From: Nocardioides sp.
Lineage (GTDB): Bacteria > Actinomycetota > Actinomycetes > Propionibacteriales > Nocardioidaceae
Reading direction: 5' to 3'
DNA: 26,862 nt
Assembly (NCBI GenBank): GCA_003519585.1
Contig: DOWL01000111.1
Span: 25,909 to 52,770, forward strand
The notes beneath the pieces were generated by a model. The model was not told the origin of the DNA. It saw only the letters and a program-made list of their open reading frames with translations, and ran no database searches. Of this stretch, positions 15,805 through 23,855 are shown piece after piece. How positions within the stretch are numbered: the stretch's first letter is position 1; each line of letters starts with the position of its first letter. The translations under genes and the position numbers were made by a program.

Positions 15805-17177
15805 CCAGCAGCTCCGAGTTCGACGCGGCGGCCGCCCTGTTCGGCAACCGGTTCGCCGTACAGGACACACCTGACAACACCTTCCCCGAGCAGGGGATGT
15901 CGTCGACAGAGGCGTTCCGCCTGGTCGCGGAGGACCTGGCGATCGAGGGCGACCCGGGTCGCAACCTCGCGACGTTCGTCACCACCTGGATGGAGCCGGA
16001 GGCGCAGCGGCTGATCGCGGCGAACCTGCACCGCAACTTCATCGACCACGCGGAGTACCCGCGGACCGCGGAGCTCGAGCAGCGCTGCATCCGGATGCTC
16101 GCCGATCTCTTCCACGCGCCGGGCCCGACCACGGGTGCGCGCACCCAGGGCTCGTCCGAGGCGATCATGCTCGGCGCCCTGTCGCTGAAGTGGAAGTGGC
16201 GCCAGCGCCAGCAGGCGGCCGGCCGGCCGACCGACCGTCCCAACCTCGTCTTCGGTGGCGACGTGCACGTGGTCTGGGAGAAGTTCTGCCGCTACTTCGA
16301 CGTCGAGCCGCGGATCGTGCCGCTGCAGCCCGGTAAGTACACGATCGGGCCCGACGACGTCCTCCCCCACCTCGACGAGAACACGATCGGCGTCGCGGCC
16401 GTCCTCGGCACCACCTTCACCGGACACCGCGACGACATCGTCGGCATCAACGACCTGCTGCTCCAGATCCGCACCGAGCGCGACCTCGACATCCCGCTGC
16501 ACGTGGACGGCGCCAGCGGCGGTTTCGTCTGGCCGTTCCTCTACCCCGACTCCGCGTGGGACTTCCGACTCGAGCAGGTCCGGTCGATCAACGTGTCCGG
16601 GCACAAGTTCGGACTCGTCTACCCCGGCATCGGCTGGCTGGTCTTCCGGGAGCGCTCCGACCTGCCCGACGAGCTGGTCTTCAAGGAGAACTACCTCGGC
16701 AAGACCGACGAGACCTTCACGCTGAACTTCTCGACCGGCGCCTCGATGGTCGTCGCGCAGTACTACAACCTGTGCCGCTACGGCCGGGCGGGCTACACCT
16801 ACATCATGCGCAACATGCAGCAGAACGCGCACCGGCTGGCCGACAAGCTCGAGGAGATCGGCCGGTTCGAGATCATCGGCCGTGGCGAGGAGCAGCTCCC
16901 GCTCGTCGCCTTCCGGCTGGCCGGACCCGAGCCGTTCGACGAGTTCGACGTCGCCTGGCAGGTCTCGGCCGAGCGCGGCTGGATGCTGCCGGCGTACACG
17001 ATGCCGCCCGACGCGCAGGAGGTCACGATCATGCGTGCCCTCGTGAAGGAGACGTTGAGCCAGGAGCACGTGGACACGCTGGCCCGCGACATCCACGACG
17101 CCTGCGCCACCCTGGAGCAGAAGGGCGGTGCCCACGAGTCCGAGCGCGCCAAGATGGTGGTCGGCCCGGGCCACTGA
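15801..17177 (+). CDS. gadB: Glutamate decarboxylase (PLP-dependent)
   Basis: This 458-residue enzyme is a group II PLP decarboxylase of the GadA/GadB type, converting glutamate to GABA and CO2 while consuming a proton. Visible motifs are ARTQGSSEAIMLG (113-125), HVDGASGGF (234-242; Asp236 pairs with the PLP ring nitrogen) and SINVSGHKFGLVYPGIGW with PLP-lysine 269. Length matches bacterial Gad (about 460). The C-terminus is VVGPGH, ending in His458; in E. coli GadB a near-terminal His closes the active site at neutral pH, so the position is suggestive. The ATG at 15801 overlaps the YrhK-like gene stop by 4 nt, with AAGGAGAG upstream. No glutamate/GABA antiporter is adjacent. Confidence 0.95.
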   Translation: MTSSSEFDAAAALFGNRFAVQDTPDNTFPEQGMSSTEAFRLVAEDLAIEGDPGRNLATFVTTWMEPEAQRLIAANLHRNFIDHAEYPRTAELEQRCIRMLADLFHAPGPTTGARTQGSSEAIMLGALSLKWKWRQRQQAAGRPTDRPNLVFGGDVHVVWEKFCRYFDVEPRIVPLQPGKYTIGPDDVLPHLDENTIGVAAVLGTTFTGHRDDIVGINDLLLQIRTERDLDIPLHVDGASGGFVWPFLYPDSAWDFRLEQVRSINVSGHKFGLVYPGIGWLVFRERSDLPDELVFKENYLGKTDETFTLNFSTGASMVVAQYYNLCRYGRAGYTYIMRNMQQNAHRLADKLEEIGRFEIIGRGEEQLPLVAFRLAGPEPFDEFDVAWQVSAERGWMLPAYTMPPDAQEVTIMRALVKETLSQEHVDTLARDIHDACATLEQKGGAHESERAKMVVGPGH

Positions 17178-17187
17178 GCCGGGCCGA
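17161..17187. terminator. Bidirectional hairpin between convergent genes
   Basis: Arms TCGGCCCGG (17161-17169) and CCGGGCCGA (17179-17187) form a 9-bp stem with a 9-nt loop. It spans the glutamate decarboxylase stop codon (17175-17177). The amidohydrolase gene on the other strand ends at 17200, so one hairpin may serve both convergent transcripts. No U-tract is visible. Confidence 0.5.
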
Positions 17188-17199
17188 GTCCGTACGGCG

Positions 17200-18303
17200 T
17201 CAGCCCAGGTCGACGATGGCGGCGACCGGGCCGCCGCCGTCAGGGCCCTGGTGTGCCGCCGACACCGAGACGAAGACGGCGGGGTCTCCGGTGACGGCCG
17301 CGGTGACCCCGCCGACACAGGCCTTGATCTGGCGGTGCCAGTGCACGTCGGAATCGTCGAGCATCGCGTTGCGGCGGCCCCGGACCTCGCCGTCCTGGGA
17401 GGCCTCGCACTTGAGGAAGACGTTGACCAGGCGGCCGTCCAGGTCGCTGGTGTGCGGGCGCTCGGGGAGCTCGAGGCCGGCGTCGCGGATCGCGTTCCAG
17501 ATGCCGTCCTGGTCGAGGGCGTCGGTCATCACCGAGTGGCCGATGCGGTAGCGCCCGCCGACCCCGGTCGCGTTGCCGACCACCACGACCTGCGCCTGGT
17601 CCAGCTCGACGCCCGACGAGCACGACGCCACGCTGGAGTAGAGCGTCCGGTCGTGCATCACGTCGTCGTCCGAGGGCATCTCGATCTCGCCGAGCGCCAC
17701 CGCGATCCCGAGCGCCGTACACCCGTTGGACAGGTCCATCGACAGATGGGTCTCCTCGGTCCACACCGTCTTGCCGCGCGCCTTGGCGTCGCGGATCGTG
17801 TGGATGGTCAGCAGCGGGGTCTTGGTCTGCACGTAGTGCACGTCGGCCGGGTCGGTGATCCCGGCCCGCTCCATCGCGACCTTCACCGCGTCGGCGACCT
17901 TGGTGATCATCGGCGTCCGGCCGATGTCCTCGGGCAGCAGCCGCTCACTCATGGCGAAGCCGACGGTCAGCCGCGGCTCGTCGCTCGGCGTCACGTCTTC
18001 GGGCGGGACGGTCGCGAAGATCGTGGCGTGCGGGCTGATCACCCCGTCGGTGCCGCCGGACCAGACGATGGGGATCTGCTTGACCTGGTCCTCGGGGGCG
18101 CCCTTGGCGATCAGCGCCTCACGGAACGCGCGGTCGGCGATGATCCGGGTGTAGTCGTTGACCCCGCCGTTGCCCTCGGTCTTGCCGATGATCGCGATCA
18201 CCCGATCCGCGTGCAGCGCGCCCTCGTCGATCAGCTTGCCCAACTCGCTGGCGTCGGCGACGGAGTGGATGGGGACCTTGCGTACTTCGATGGCGTCCGG
18301 CAT
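17200..18303 (-). CDS. Ring-opening amidohydrolase (cyanuric acid hydrolase / barbiturase family)
   Basis: This 367-residue protein belongs to the AtzD/TrzD/barbiturase fold, built of three similar domains each supplying a Lys and a Ser. The sites are K41 in IGKTEGNGG with S82 in WSGGTDG; K161 in VQTKTPLL with S229/S230 in CSSGVEL; and K298 in FLKCEASQ with Ser346/Ser348 near [13 protein letters not shown]. Enzymes of this family hydrolyse the ring of cyanuric acid or barbituric acid. Which is used here cannot be decided by eye. The ATG at 18303 has AGGAGAG about 9 nt upstream. The carbamate kinase gene ends 14 nt before it on the same strand, so they are very likely co-transcribed. It converges with glutamate decarboxylase. 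Confidence 0.92.
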   Translation of the reverse strand: MPDAIEVRKVPIHSVADASELGKLIDEGALHADRVIAIIGKTEGNGGVNDYTRIIADRAFREALIAKGAPEDQVKQIPIVWSGGTDGVISPHATIFATVPPEDVTPSDEPRLTVGFAMSERLLPEDIGRTPMITKVADAVKVAMERAGITDPADVHYVQTKTPLLTIHTIRDAKARGKTVWTEETHLSMDLSNGCTALGIAVALGEIEMPSDDDVMHDRTLYSSVASCSSGVELDQAQVVVVGNATGVGGRYRIGHSVMTDALDQDGIWNAIRDAGLELPERPHTSDLDGRLVNVFLKCEASQDGEVRGRRNAMLDDSDVHWHRQIKACVGGVTAAVTGDPAVFVSVSAAHQGPDGGGPVAAIVDLG

Positions 18304-18317
18304 GGGGTCACTCTCTC

Positions 18318-19265
18318 CTATCGATGGGGATCAGTCGGTACGACGACGGTGCCCGCGTCGCCTCCGACCAGGCTGGTCAGGTGGGTGAGGTCGGTGATGA
18401 TGGCACGAGTCCCGCCGGCCTCGACGAATCGGCACGCGGCGTCCACCTTCGGGCCCATCGAGCCGCTCGCGAAGTGACCCTCGGCGGCGTACGCGCGCAA
18501 CTGCGCGACGGTGACCGTGCCGAGGTCGGAGGCCCGGGGGGTGCCGTAGTGCAGCACGGCGTGGGGTACGTCGGTGGCGATCACCAGCACGTCCGCGTCG
18601 ACGGTCCGGGCCAGCAGCGCCGCCCCCAGATCCTTGTCGATGACCGCCTCGACGCCCCGCAACGAACCGTCCGCCTCGCGAACGGTCGGGATCCCGCCAC
18701 CGCCGTTGGCGACGACGACGAAGCCCGCTTCGACCAACGCCTGCACGGCCGATGCGTCGAGGATCTCAAGGGGCTCGGGAGAGGCGACCACCCGGCGCCA
18801 ACCCTTCTCGCCGCGGTCCTCCCACGTCTCGCCGTGCTCGACGAGCACCGCCGCCTCGTCGGCTGACAGGTACCGCCCGATCGGCTTGGTCGGCTTGGTG
18901 AATCCCGCGTCGTCGGCATCGACGAGCGTCCGGGTCACGAGCGCCGCCGAGGGCCGAGCCAGCCCCCGCGCCCGCAGCGCGCCTTCGAGCGCATTCATCA
19001 AGATGAAGCCGAGGGTGGCCTGGGTCTGCGCACCACACCAGTCCAATGGGACCGGCGGCACGACGGCTGCGGCGAGCTCGTTCTTCACCAGGAGGTTCCC
19101 GACCTGGGGCCCGTTGCCGTGCGTGATGACGACTTCGACGTCGTGAGCCAGCAGGTCGGCGACGGCGGCCATCGCGACCTGCGCCGCGGCGATCTGGTCC
19201 TCGGGACGCGCTCGCCCCTCGGCGTTGGTCATCGCGTTCCCACCCAAGGCGAGCAGCACCCTCAC
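18318..19265 (-). CDS. arcC: Carbamate kinase
   Basis: This 315-residue amino-acid kinase shows carbamate-kinase motifs: LALGGNAM (5-12), [12 protein letters not shown] (48-59), [11 protein letters not shown] (77-87), [11 protein letters not shown] (184-194), [12 protein letters not shown] (208-219, Lys211) and GSMGPKVDA (268-276, Lys273). The reaction makes ATP from carbamoyl phosphate, or the reverse. Length is normal. The GTG start at 19265 is 10 nt after the stop of the NmrA-like gene. In the arginine deiminase pathway it works after ornithine carbamoyltransferase. Here it sits in the amidohydrolase operon, 3.3 kb from arginine deiminase. It may serve either route, which is inference. Confidence 0.95.
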   Translation of the reverse strand: MRVLLALGGNAMTNAEGRARPEDQIAAAQVAMAAVADLLAHDVEVVITHGNGPQVGNLLVKNELAAAVVPPVPLDWCGAQTQATLGFILMNALEGALRARGLARPSAALVTRTLVDADDAGFTKPTKPIGRYLSADEAAVLVEHGETWEDRGEKGWRRVVASPEPLEILDASAVQALVEAGFVVVANGGGGIPTVREADGSLRGVEAVIDKDLGAALLARTVDADVLVIATDVPHAVLHYGTPRASDLGTVTVAQLRAYAAEGHFASGSMGPKVDAACRFVEAGGTRAIITDLTHLTSLVGGDAGTVVVPTDPHR

Positions 19266-19275
19266 CGGACCGAAC

Positions 19276-19950
19276 CTAACTGTCGCCGTCCCGAGCCAAC
19301 AGGCCCGCCATCGTCCGGGTGCCGACCGGGAGGCCGTGGCGGTCGTAGTAGTCGAACATCGCACCCAGCCAGCCGTCGGGCCGCTCGTCGGTGCGTACGG
19401 CGGCGACCCCGGCCTCGGCAGCCAGCTCGGCCACTGTCGCGGTCCGCGTGGCGAGCTCGTACGTCGCGCCGACATGGCCGTCCTCGAGCAGCACCAGGGC
19501 GGCGACCTGCGCGACGTCTCGGAGGTCGGCGAAGCCGAAGACGGCGTCGACGTCGTAAGGCACGGTCACCGGCCCGCTCAGGTCGAGGTTCTGCAGGTAG
19601 GCGCCCGGCTGCAGGATCGTCCACGCCAGCCCCGAGCGCCGGACCAGGTCCTCGGACACCGCCTTGCCGAGATGATGCGGCATCTCCGGTGCGTACGGCG
19701 ACGCGACCGAGTGGTAGACGACGCGCGGGACCTCGGCGCTCGCCAGCGCCGTGAGCGCCTGCGCGACGTACGCCGGCTCATCGGGGTGGAGGTTCGGCGC
19801 GATGAGGTACGCCGCCGCGCAGCCGGCGACAGCGTCGGTCAGCTCGGGCCAGTCGGCCCGGCCCAGCGGCCGGCCCTCGACGTCCCGCTCGGACAGCGCC
19901 GCGAGCACCGCCCGGCCGGTCTTGCCGTGACCGCCCAGGACCGCGATCAC
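19276..19950 (-). CDS. NmrA-like NAD(P)-binding protein (atypical SDR)
   Basis: The 224-residue product starts with a Rossmann nucleotide-binding loop VLGGHGKTGRAV (4-15). Strand-like segments follow: AAAYLIAPNLHPDEP and VPRVVYHSVASPYAPEMPHH. The middle block WTILQPGAYLQNL is typical of NmrA/NAD(P)H-binding atypical short-chain dehydrogenases. No classical YxxxK catalytic pair is evident, so it may be a sensor or an atypical reductase. The protein is shorter than usual (about 280), with a small substrate-side part. The GTG start at 19950 overlaps the upstream gene stop by 4 nt (GTGA). Carbamate kinase begins 10 nt after its stop. Confidence 0.82.
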   Translation of the reverse strand: MIAVLGGHGKTGRAVLAALSERDVEGRPLGRADWPELTDAVAGCAAAYLIAPNLHPDEPAYVAQALTALASAEVPRVVYHSVASPYAPEMPHHLGKAVSEDLVRRSGLAWTILQPGAYLQNLDLSGPVTVPYDVDAVFGFADLRDVAQVAALVLLEDGHVGATYELATRTATVAELAAEAGVAAVRTDERPDGWLGAMFDYYDRHGLPVGTRTMAGLLARDGDS

Positions 19951-20753
19951 TCGGGGCCACCACCGGCGAACCGCTGCTGCAACTCGCGGTAGGGAAGGAC
20001 ACCGTCGAGGAAGTCGAGGGTGCCGGTCTCGAGCAGCTCGCGCCCGGCCCGCTCGACGGCGGTCAATGCGGCGCGCGCGATGCTGCCGCCGAGGCTGACC
20101 CGCTTGACGCCGAGCGAGAACAACGTGGGCGCCGGGATGGCGTTGGACAGCCCGGCGACGAGGTTGAGCGGCGCCGGGATCTCCGCTGCGAGCCGCCGAA
20201 TGGTGTCCTCGTCGTCCACCGCGGGCACGAAGACGCAATCGGCCCCGGCCTCCACATAGCGCGCCGCCCGCTCGATCGTCTCGGTGAACACGTCTCCGGT
20301 CGCGCCGCCGAAGTAGGTGTCGGTCCGCGCATTGAGCACGAAGGTGCCCGCCGGCGCCGCCGCACGCGCGGCCGCGATCCGCTCGGCCGCCTCGTCGATG
20401 CCGAACAGCACTCCCCCGACCTGGTCCTCGAGGTTCCCGCCGACCGCACCGGCCTCGACCGCCCGCCGTACCGTGCGGGCCACGTCGTCGTAGCCCGCCT
20501 CGAGATCCGCGGTCACGGGTACGCCGACGGCGGCCACGATCCGGCGTACGTGATCGAGCATCGTGTCGAGGTCGAGGTCTCCCCCGTCGGGCACCCCGCA
20601 GGCCCACGCGATCCCAGCGCTGGTGGTGGCCAGGGCGGGGAAGCCGAGCTGCTCGAGGATGCGGGCCGAGCCCGGATCCCAGGCGTTGGGGAGGACGAAC
20701 CCCGGACCGTGATGCATTGCCAGGAAGTCGGCTGCCGACGGTGGCCTGGTCAC
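19947..20753 (-). CDS. Isocitrate lyase / PEP mutase superfamily enzyme
   Basis: This 268-residue TIM-barrel protein carries the superfamily pattern FVLPNAWDPGSARIL (19-33), ATTSAGIAW (42-50), VTADLEAGYDD (80-90; Asp83, Glu85 near the metal), GGNLEDQ (105-111) and NARTDTYF (141-148). After NLED the sequence runs QVGGVLFGID without the Cys-containing KKCGH-type loop of isocitrate and methylisocitrate lyases, so those activities are unlikely. Carbon-carbon lyase, mutase or hydrolase activity on a small 2-oxo acid or similar substrate remains possible. I chose GTG at 20753 because TACCGT sits 6 nt before it, the leaderless pattern. A GTG at 20828 would add 25 residues. It is first in the amidohydrolase/carbamate kinase operon. 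Confidence 0.85.
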   Translation of the reverse strand: MTRPPSAADFLAMHHGPGFVLPNAWDPGSARILEQLGFPALATTSAGIAWACGVPDGGDLDLDTMLDHVRRIVAAVGVPVTADLEAGYDDVARTVRRAVEAGAVGGNLEDQVGGVLFGIDEAAERIAAARAAAPAGTFVLNARTDTYFGGATGDVFTETIERAARYVEAGADCVFVPAVDDEDTIRRLAAEIPAPLNLVAGLSNAIPAPTLFSLGVKRVSLGGSIARAALTAVERAGRELLETGTLDFLDGVLPYRELQQRFAGGGPE

Positions 20754-20759
20754 CGCGCC

Positions 20760-20765
20760 ACGGTA
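20760..20765 (-). promoter_or_regulatory. Candidate -10 element of a leaderless promoter (amidohydrolase operon)
   Basis: TACCGT on the minus strand fits TANNNT and is followed by six bases (GGCGCG) and the GTG at 20753. It supports the shorter start of the PEP-mutase-like protein. No -35 element was recognised. Confidence 0.45.
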
Positions 20766-20890
20766 GTCAGGGTGGTTGCGGAGCGCGAGGAAGGTGAGCG
20801 GCCGCGCGTCCGCGTCGAGGATCCGCACCGGAAAATCAGCTCAGGACGACGACGATCCGGCGCGAATGCCCTCGCGTTGCCCAAGATCCC

Positions 20891-20937
20891 GACAGTGCAG
20901 CATTGCGGGCTGCCAGAGGGGGTAAAGCTGCACTGTC
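20891..20937. repeat. Inverted repeat 1 with GTGCAG/CTGCAC core
   Basis: Perfect 11-bp arms GACAGTGCAGC (20891-20901) and GCTGCACTGTC (20927-20937) enclose 25 nt. The GTGCAG and CTGCAC cores are 33 bp apart, identical to the second repeat 73 bp downstream. It lies upstream of the amidohydrolase operon and downstream of the YbhN-like gene, both minus strand. It could be a terminator, a looping operator, or a mobile palindromic element. Confidence 0.6.
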
Positions 20938-20964
20938 TTGAGCAGTCGCGGCCGCCAACGGCAT

Positions 20965-21009
20965 TTTGTGCAGCAAATCCGCTCGTAGGCGGCGAATTAT
21001 CTGCACAAA
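20965..21009. repeat. Inverted repeat 2 with GTGCAG/CTGCAC core
   Basis: Arms TTTGTGCAG (20965-20973) and CTGCACAAA (21001-21009) are perfect over 9 bp. Inner pairing continues imperfectly (AAATCCGC against GCGGCGAATT), so a long stem is possible. Core spacing is the same 33 bp as in repeat 1, while the outer bases differ (TTT/AAA instead of GACA/TGTC). It begins 15 nt after the YbhN-like gene stop on the minus strand, so a terminator role is possible. Confidence 0.55.
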
Positions 21010-21023
21010 CCCCGAAGCGCGAC

Positions 21024-22037
21024 TCAGGCCCCGACTGCCGGGCTGTCCACCGAACTCCGGCCGGCCGCGCTGCGCCGCCACGCGGCCAGCGAGAAGGCGC
21101 CGAGCAGCAGCGGTCCGCCGAGGGTGAAGACCCGCCAGACCACCAAACCGGCCACGGCGGCCGCCTCGACGTCCACGCCCGCGGCTTCGACGAGTGCGGC
21201 CAGGATCAGGGCGTCCACGACGCCGATGCCCTGGAACGGGAACAGCGTGAAGGGGTAGGCGAACAGGTAGGCGATCGCGATCTCGACGATCGCGACCTCG
21301 CCCGCGGAGACGCCGACGAAGCGCAGGCAGAGCACGAGCAGCGCCAGGTCGACGGCGAGCATCGCACTGAGCACGACCAGGGAGCGGGGGAAGCCGTACC
21401 GGAACCGCTCGGCGATGTCGTGGCGGAATCGGATGCAGGCCTGTGCCCATGCCTCCGGGTCGATGCCCTTCCGCACCCGTCCGGCGAGCACGGCCGCCGT
21501 ACGGCCCACCCAGTCGGCCAGCCGCTCGCTGCGTACGACGAGGAGCACCCCGACGAAGATCGCGACCGCCACTGCGACGCTGATGAGATCGGCCCAGCGC
21601 AGGCCGACGGCGCCTCCGGTCGCGAGCAGCAACGCGAACCCCACCGCCGGAGCGCCGAAGCGGACGACGTAGAAGGTGAGGGTGTTCATGATCGTGCCGG
21701 CCAGCCCCTTGGAGACCGGGACGCCCCACGACGAGAACATCGAGAGCCGCAACGCGAGGTCGCTCGGCGGTGGCGCCACGGTCGACATCAGGATCGCGAC
21801 CTGGTCGTTCTGGGTCGCCCGCAGCACCGAGACGCCACGGATGTAGAGCGCCAGCGGCCAGGCGTTGAGCACCTGGCGCACCAGAAGCACGACGGCGAGC
21901 ACCGGTGCCTGCCACCACTCGAGGTGCTTGAGTGAGTGCCAGACCTCGTCCCAGTCGACCCGGCCCACGATCCGGACGATCACGACCGTGATGACGAGCG
22001 CCGCGCCGAGCAGCAGCAGGCGGGTGCGCGTCACCAC
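21024..22037 (-). CDS. YbhN / lysylphosphatidylglycerol-synthase-TM-like (flippase-like) membrane protein
   Basis: This 337-residue protein has about eight predicted transmembrane helices and resembles the UPF0104/YbhN family, related to the membrane part of MprF-type flippases. Typical features are an N-terminal helix RTRLLLLGAALVITVVIV, a WDEVW amphipathic segment, APPPSDLALRLSMFSSWG (about 89-106, a conserved cytoplasmic loop), and FPFQGIGVVDALILAALVEA near the C-terminal helices. Substrates of such proteins are mostly unknown lipids. No synthase domain is attached. The start is GTG at 22037; the adjacent GTG at 22034 is equally possible. The gene follows the META lipoprotein by 37 nt and is probably in the arginine deiminase operon. 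Confidence 0.82.
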   Translation of the reverse strand: MVTRTRLLLLGAALVITVVIVRIVGRVDWDEVWHSLKHLEWWQAPVLAVVLLVRQVLNAWPLALYIRGVSVLRATQNDQVAILMSTVAPPPSDLALRLSMFSSWGVPVSKGLAGTIMNTLTFYVVRFGAPAVGFALLLATGGAVGLRWADLISVAVAVAIFVGVLLVVRSERLADWVGRTAAVLAGRVRKGIDPEAWAQACIRFRHDIAERFRYGFPRSLVVLSAMLAVDLALLVLCLRFVGVSAGEVAIVEIAIAYLFAYPFTLFPFQGIGVVDALILAALVEAAGVDVEAAAVAGLVVWRVFTLGGPLLLGAFSLAAWRRSAAGRSSVDSPAVGA

Positions 22038-22074
22038 TCAGCGCCGATCGGACAACCTCATGTCGGAGCCAGCG

Positions 22075-22569
22075 TCAGACCCCGCCGTCGTCCCGGATCA
22101 GCTGGATCGTCACCTCGTCGTTGACGAGGTTCGCGCCGAACTGGTCGACACTCGCCGTCAGTCCGTTGGTGAAGGTGTCGAGCACCCACTTGTCCTGGTC
22201 CTCCAGTTCCGGTGGGCAGGCCATCATCGTGGCGGCCGTGGGTCCGGTCCACTTCAGGACGTCGCCCTCGAAGGCGTACGGCGCCGTCATGGTGTTGCAG
22301 CCGGCCCGGACGACCATGCTGTCGTCCTCGAAGCCCACCCGGAGCGTGGTCCCCGGGACGAGTGTGTAGCCCTCCACGCTGGTCGCCTCGTAGGTCCGAC
22401 CGCTGAGCTCGTCCTGGCTGGGCGGGGTCGCCCCGGCGCTACCGCCGGGTGTGCTCGCCGAGCTACCGCTGCCGGGATCGCTCGCGGAGGAGTCGTCGTC
22501 GGAGCCACAGGCGCCGAGCGTGAAGAGCAGGACGGCGGCCGCGGCCGCGCCGAGGATGCGGGCGGACAT
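22075..22569 (-). CDS. META-domain (HslJ-like) lipoprotein
   Basis: This 164-residue protein has a lipoprotein signal with lipobox LGAC (Cys21), then a Ser/Gly/Asp linker to about residue 52. A META/HslJ-like domain follows: LSGRTYEATSVEG, LRVGFEDDSMVVRAGCNTMTAPY, TMMACPPEL and a C-terminal VTIQLIR. The RAGCNT and MMACP cysteines occur in many META proteins. META proteins are often secreted or outer-face proteins linked to stress tolerance, without known enzymatic activity. The ATG at 22569 overlaps the arginine deiminase stop by one base (TGATG), a tight coupling to a cytoplasmic enzyme that is unusual for a lipoprotein. Confidence 0.88.
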   Translation of the reverse strand: MSARILGAAAAAVLLFTLGACGSDDDSSASDPGSGSSASTPGGSAGATPPSQDELSGRTYEATSVEGYTLVPGTTLRVGFEDDSMVVRAGCNTMTAPYAFEGDVLKWTGPTAATMMACPPELEDQDKWVLDTFTNGLTASVDQFGANLVNDEVTIQLIRDDGGV

Positions 22570-23834
22570 CAGAAGTCCACCGCGTCGCGAATGATCGGAC
22601 AGGTCATGCAGTGTCCACCTCCTCTGCCGCGGCCGAGCTCGGCCCCGACGATCGTGATCACCTCGACCCCCGCCTTGCGGAGGAGGGTGTTGGTCAACGT
22701 GTTGCGGTCATAGGTGAAGACCACCCCGGGTTCGAGCGCCACGGCGTTGTTGCCGCTGTCCCACTGCTGGCGCTCGGACTGGTAGACGTCGCCTCCGGTC
22801 TCGATCACCTGCAACGACGAGAGCCCCAGTGCGCGGGCGACGACGTCGGTGAACGCGCTCGATCCCTCGTCGACGACCTCGATCCCGGGGGCTCGGTCCG
22901 AGGGCAGCAGCGTGAAGGTGTGGACGCCGTTCATGATCTCCGGATAGAGCGTGACGATGTCGCGGTCGGCGAAGGTGAAGACGGTGTCGAGGTGCATCGC
23001 GGCACGCAGCTTCGGCATCCCGGCGACCACCACGCGCTCGGCGGCGCCCTGCGCGAACAGCGCCGCCGCCACCTGGGTGATCGCCTGGCGGGAGGTCCGC
23101 TCGCTCATGCCCATCAGCACCACGCCGTTGCCGACCGGCATGATGTCGCCACCCTCGAAGGTGGCCTGGCTCCAGTCGCGCTCCGGGTCGCCCCACCAGA
23201 TGGTGGAGCCCTTGAAGTCGGGGTGGAACTCGTAGATCGCCTTGTAGATGAGGGTCTCGTCCTTGCGTGCCGGCCAGTACAGCGGGTTCATCGTGAGGCC
23301 GCCGTAGAGCCAGCAGGTCGTGTCGCGGGTGTAGAGCGTGTTGGGCAACGGGGGCATGAGGTACTCACGGGCACCGGTCGACTCCCGTGCCAGGCTGATG
23401 TAGCCGGAGCGGTAGTCCTCGGGCAGGTCCTGGGTGGCCATCCCCCCGATCAGGAACTCCGCGAGCTGCTGTGGCGCCAGTGTCTCGAGGTAGGCCCGGG
23501 TGCCGTCGACGAGCCCGAGACCGACGTGGTTGACCTCGATCTTGCGGTCCAGCAGCCAGTCGCGCGCGCCGTCAACCTGCATGGTCTCGGCCAGCAGGGC
23601 GTGCAACTCGACCACCTCGACCCCGCGCTGGGTGAGCTTGTTGACGAAGTCGGCGTGGTCGCGCTGGGCGTTCTCGACCCACATCACGTCGTCGAAGAGC
23701 AGTTCGTCGTTGTTGCTCGGGGTCAGCCGGCGGTGCGCGAGGCCCGGTGCACACACCAGCACCTTGCGCAGCCGCCCGACCTCGGAGTGGACGCCGTACG
23801 AGGCGGAGACCCGCGTCATCGAGGGCTCGGTCAT
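22569..23834 (-). CDS. arcA: Arginine deiminase
   Basis: This 421-residue enzyme hydrolyses arginine to citrulline and ammonia in the cytoplasm. Guanidino-group enzyme motifs are complete: LYTRD (167-171), [10 protein letters not shown] (226-235; Glu227, Asp230), MHLDTVFTF (280-288; His281, Asp283) and the catalytic Cys409 in [10 protein letters not shown]. The length is close to known ArcA (about 410). The ATG at 23834 has AAAGG about 7 nt upstream; an in-frame ATG at residue 6 is less well placed. It lies 21 nt after the antiporter gene, in one operon. No ornithine carbamoyltransferase gene is present in the window. Carbamate kinase is in a separate operon. Confidence 0.96.
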   Translation of the reverse strand: MTEPSMTRVSASYGVHSEVGRLRKVLVCAPGLAHRRLTPSNNDELLFDDVMWVENAQRDHADFVNKLTQRGVEVVELHALLAETMQVDGARDWLLDRKIEVNHVGLGLVDGTRAYLETLAPQQLAEFLIGGMATQDLPEDYRSGYISLARESTGAREYLMPPLPNTLYTRDTTCWLYGGLTMNPLYWPARKDETLIYKAIYEFHPDFKGSTIWWGDPERDWSQATFEGGDIMPVGNGVVLMGMSERTSRQAITQVAAALFAQGAAERVVVAGMPKLRAAMHLDTVFTFADRDIVTLYPEIMNGVHTFTLLPSDRAPGIEVVDEGSSAFTDVVARALGLSSLQVIETGGDVYQSERQQWDSGNNAVALEPGVVFTYDRNTLTNTLLRKAGVEVITIVGAELGRGRGGGHCMTCPIIRDAVDF

Positions 23835-23855
23835 GTCGGTGCCTTTCTGTCGAAG

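Noticed and set aside
17200..18303. Firm assignment as cyanuric acid hydrolase (atzD) or barbiturase
   Set aside because: The three Ser/Lys sites are shared by both. Substrate-discriminating residues could not be judged without alignment.
19947..20753. Isocitrate lyase or 2-methylisocitrate lyase
   Set aside because: The catalytic Cys loop is missing and no glyoxylate or methylcitrate cycle genes are nearby.
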